DNA of 7,211 bases, taken from assembly GCA_009908735.1 (NCBI GenBank), contig JAAAOR010000025.1, positions 1 through 7,211 on the forward strand, read 5' to 3'. The position numbers were made by a program, and so were the translations under genes. The DNA comes from Spirochaetota bacterium (GTDB lineage Bacteria > Spirochaetota > Spirochaetia > DSM-27196 > PWMO01). The notes under the pieces were generated by a model, which did no database searches, had not been told where the DNA came from, and worked only from the letters and a program-made list of their open reading frames with translations. Shown here in pieces: positions 5,304-7,211 of the stretch; position 1 is the first letter of the stretch, and each line of letters begins with the position of its first letter.

Positions 5304-7211
5304 ATGGTAAAGATAAAGCAAACGATGCGGTTCACGCTGCTGTCAGTCATGATGCTGTCGACCTTCGGCGTTTCCTGTGCAACCGCCGAAGTCGCCGTAC
5401 AGACCTCTCATGTCGGCGCGGTAAGCGCGATGGCCTACCATCCCCCAACCGAGACAATCGTTTCCGGGGGCACCGACGGCCGCCTCAAGGTGTGGGGCAT
5501 CGAGCAGCAGCGCATCATCCGAACCGTGCAAACCGGGACCGCCGCAGTGACCCGGCTTACCGTTCACCCGGAGCGGCCCGAGGCAGCAGCGGTCATTCGG
5601 GAATCCGGATCCACCTTCCAACTGCAGGTATGGAACCTCGACAGCGGGCGCCTGCTCTTCTCCGAGCCGCTGCAGGCCTCACCCACGGTGCTCAATTACT
5701 CGCCCTCAGGAGACTTCATCATCGTGGCCGAGTCGCGAATCTCCGGATTGCGATACTTCGATTCTCGCGACGGCAGCAACTTACCATACCCGGCGGTACC
5801 TCAGGGCATCGTCACCTACGCCACGGTTGCGGCAAGCGAGCGCACGATCATGACCTACGTGGCAGGTGACGGAACCATACGCTACTGGAGCCTCACGGAT
5901 CAAAACATCCTCGCCGAGGCACAGACCCTCTTCGACATGAACCACATGCAGGTTCTGCAGAACAAGCGCTATGCAGCAGCCGTCAACGAGGGGGATCTGG
6001 TAGTAGTGGATATCGTCGAGGGCACTCTTGTCGACCGCGTGCCGGTCGGCCGCGTGAATTATCTCACCGTGGCCCCGCAAACCGGACAAATAGTACTACT
6101 CGAGACGCGAGCGGGCGGGCGTCGGGTGACGATCTATGAGTTCGACGGCGATTTCCTCAATCGCGAGCGCATACTGGAGAATCCCACACTGGATGGCATG
6201 AACGTGGTTGCGTTGGCGGGCTCGAGCCTCTATGGCGGCTCGGATAAAGGTGAGCTCTACGTGTTTCGCTCCTCAGACGGCGGCGAGGAGACCCTCGTGA
6301 GAAACGTCGTCGCACCGATCCACGACATCGCGCTCCTCGACGACACGCTCTTTGTCAACGTCGGCTCCGACATCACCACCATCCGCACGGAGTTCTTCAC
6401 CGCGAGCAGAGGCAGGCTCGATCGGGTGGATACGGTGGAAACCTCCGAGGTGGAGAATCCGCTTGAGACTCCGGTGAACATCACCTCCATCTCAGACGGC
6501 TCACTCGTCCTCTGGGGTACCGAAGGCGAGCAGGCGTCCACACTCTACCGTCTTGCGGAGAATCAAACATTCGAAGAGGTGTTCAGCTCCGACGCGCGCA
6601 TTCACACGGTGGAGGAGTTTGACGGGACCCTCCTGCTGCTGAACCGTGCCGACACCCTTCTCCGGCTCTCACTTGCAGACTTTGAGGAGGAGTTTCGTTA
6701 TTCTTCTCTGGGCATGGAGGCGGTGGCCGGCACCGAAGAATACGGAATCGTGGTTGGGAAATCCCGATCGAGCTCCTTCGAGTCCGCGGTCCTCACCATC
6801 GATCCGCGCACTCGTGAAACGGTGGGCCTGCAAACCGATGCATTTCTGGTATTCGACGTCGCCTACGACCGCGAGAGCGGCGACCTCTACGCGCTGGGCA
6901 TCACCCGTGAAAACGACACCGAGACCACGATCATCCGGTTCTCGGGGACGGCGGATCTCACCCGCACAACGACCGTCCTCAGCCTTCCCGGCGAGTATCT
7001 GGAGGGCAACCTCGTCCTCGATCCCGAGAGCGGCGCCCTCTACACCTCGATCGGGCGCTCTGGAATAACGCGCGTCACCGGCGACGACGTTGAGGTCTAC
7101 GGCGGCACCACTCACGCGTCACAGCGCCTCGAGAGCTCCGGCGGGTTCCTCTGGTCGCTCAATCGCGACGGTAGCGCTACGATGTGGGAGCCGGGGAGCA
7201 ATGAGGCTACC
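5304..7211 (+). CDS. Secreted WD40-like beta-propeller protein, 3'-truncated
   Basis: This frame has no stop from ATG 5304 to the last base: 636 codons, with the C-terminus beyond the window. GGAA 8 bases upstream is a modest ribosome binding site, and the gene starts 14 bases after rseP, so it may share its transcript. Residues 1-28 look like an export signal: Lys/Arg-containing start, hydrophobic core FTLLSVMMLSTFGV, then SCATA. Cleavage by signal peptidase I after ATA (28/29) fits; Cys25 in FGVSC could be a relaxed lipobox, as spirochaetes allow, but is less canonical. WD40-type blades are clearest near the N-terminus: residues 36-66 (HVGAVSAMAYHP, SGGTDGRLKVW), 80-114 (VTRLTVHP, LQVWNLDSG), 127-156 (VLNYSPSG) and 168-199 (DGTIRYWSLTD). 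Later sequence keeps the rhythm of short beta strands with GDLYALGI and GALYTSIG turns, and the visible end has DGSATMWEP. The length could hold two propellers. I do not recognise a named gene, and no enzymatic motif is visible. The likely role is an envelope scaffold or binding protein. Confidence 0.88.
   Translation, partial: MVKIKQTMRFTLLSVMMLSTFGVSCATAEVAVQTSHVGAVSAMAYHPPTETIVSGGTDGRLKVWGIEQQRIIRTVQTGTAAVTRLTVHPERPEAAAVIRESGSTFQLQVWNLDSGRLLFSEPLQASPTVLNYSPSGDFIIVAESRISGLRYFDSRDGSNLPYPAVPQGIVTYATVAASERTIMTYVAGDGTIRYWSLTDQNILAEAQTLFDMNHMQVLQNKRYAAAVNEGDLVVVDIVEGTLVDRVPVGRVNYLTVAPQTGQIVLLETRAGGRRVTIYEFDGDFLNRERILENPTLDGMNVVALAGSSLYGGSDKGELYVFRSSDGGEETLVRNVVAPIHDIALLDDTLFVNVGSDITTIRTEFFTASRGRLDRVDTVETSEVENPLETPVNITSISDGSLVLWGTEGEQASTLYRLAENQTFEEVFSSDARIHTVEEFDGTLLLLNRADTLLRLSLADFEEEFRYSSLGMEAVAGTEEYGIVVGKSRSSSFESAVLTIDPRTRETVGLQTDAFLVFDVAYDRESGDLYALGITRENDTETTIIRFSGTADLTRTTTVLSLPGEYLEGNLVLDPESGALYTSIGRSGITRVTGDDVEVYGGTTHASQRLESSGGFLWSLNRDGSATMWEPGSNEAT

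Noticed and set aside
5492..5869. Short complete + strand frames inside the propeller gene (5492-5869 and 6646-7068)
   Set aside because: The frame from 5304 is open throughout, has a signal peptide and WD40 pattern, and explains the region; these are out-of-frame readings.

Overview
The window is about 7.2 kb of fairly GC-rich bacterial chromosome. It is packed with genes on the + strand only, in the order rpsB (5'-truncated), tsf, frr, uppS, cdsA, rseP, then a large secreted beta-propeller protein cut by the right edge. I see no tRNA, rRNA, CRISPR array, insertion sequence, phage gene or origin, and no gene-free stretch longer than about 70 bases. This is conserved housekeeping territory, not an accessory region, and I find no credible new defence or mobile system in it.

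The likely source is a spirochaete of the Treponema/Spirochaeta side. The order rpsB-tsf-frr-uppS-cdsA-rseP, with frr directly after tsf and no pyrH between them, matches what I recall from Treponema. The difference is that dxr, which I recall between cdsA and rseP there, is absent here. The assignment is an inference from gene order and general sequence feel, not from a search. The very acidic S2 tail could hint at a saline or alkaline habitat but is weak evidence.

Region 1 (1-1737) holds ribosomal protein S2 with a long acidic C-terminal extension, then EF-Ts from a GTG start behind a strong ribosome binding site. Region 2 (1738-1805) is a short spacer with a perfect GC-rich palindrome and a pyrimidine-rich tract, probably a terminator or attenuator separating rpsB-tsf from what follows. 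Region 3 (1806-5289) holds frr, uppS, cdsA and rseP, joined by 1-base and 4-base overlaps and a 3-base gap. It is evidently one transcript with coupled translation. Region 4 (5304 to the end) is an open frame of 636 codons with a signal peptide and WD40-type repeats, starting 14 bases after rseP.

Together the genes serve translation (S2, EF-Ts, ribosome recycling factor) and envelope building: UppS makes the C55 lipid carrier for peptidoglycan, CdsA makes the phospholipid precursor CDP-diacylglycerol, and RseP is an intramembrane protease of envelope stress or signal-peptide turnover. The terminal propeller is probably an exported envelope protein. The points most worth checking are that last gene, the S2 tail, the missing dxr, and the hairpin between tsf and frr.
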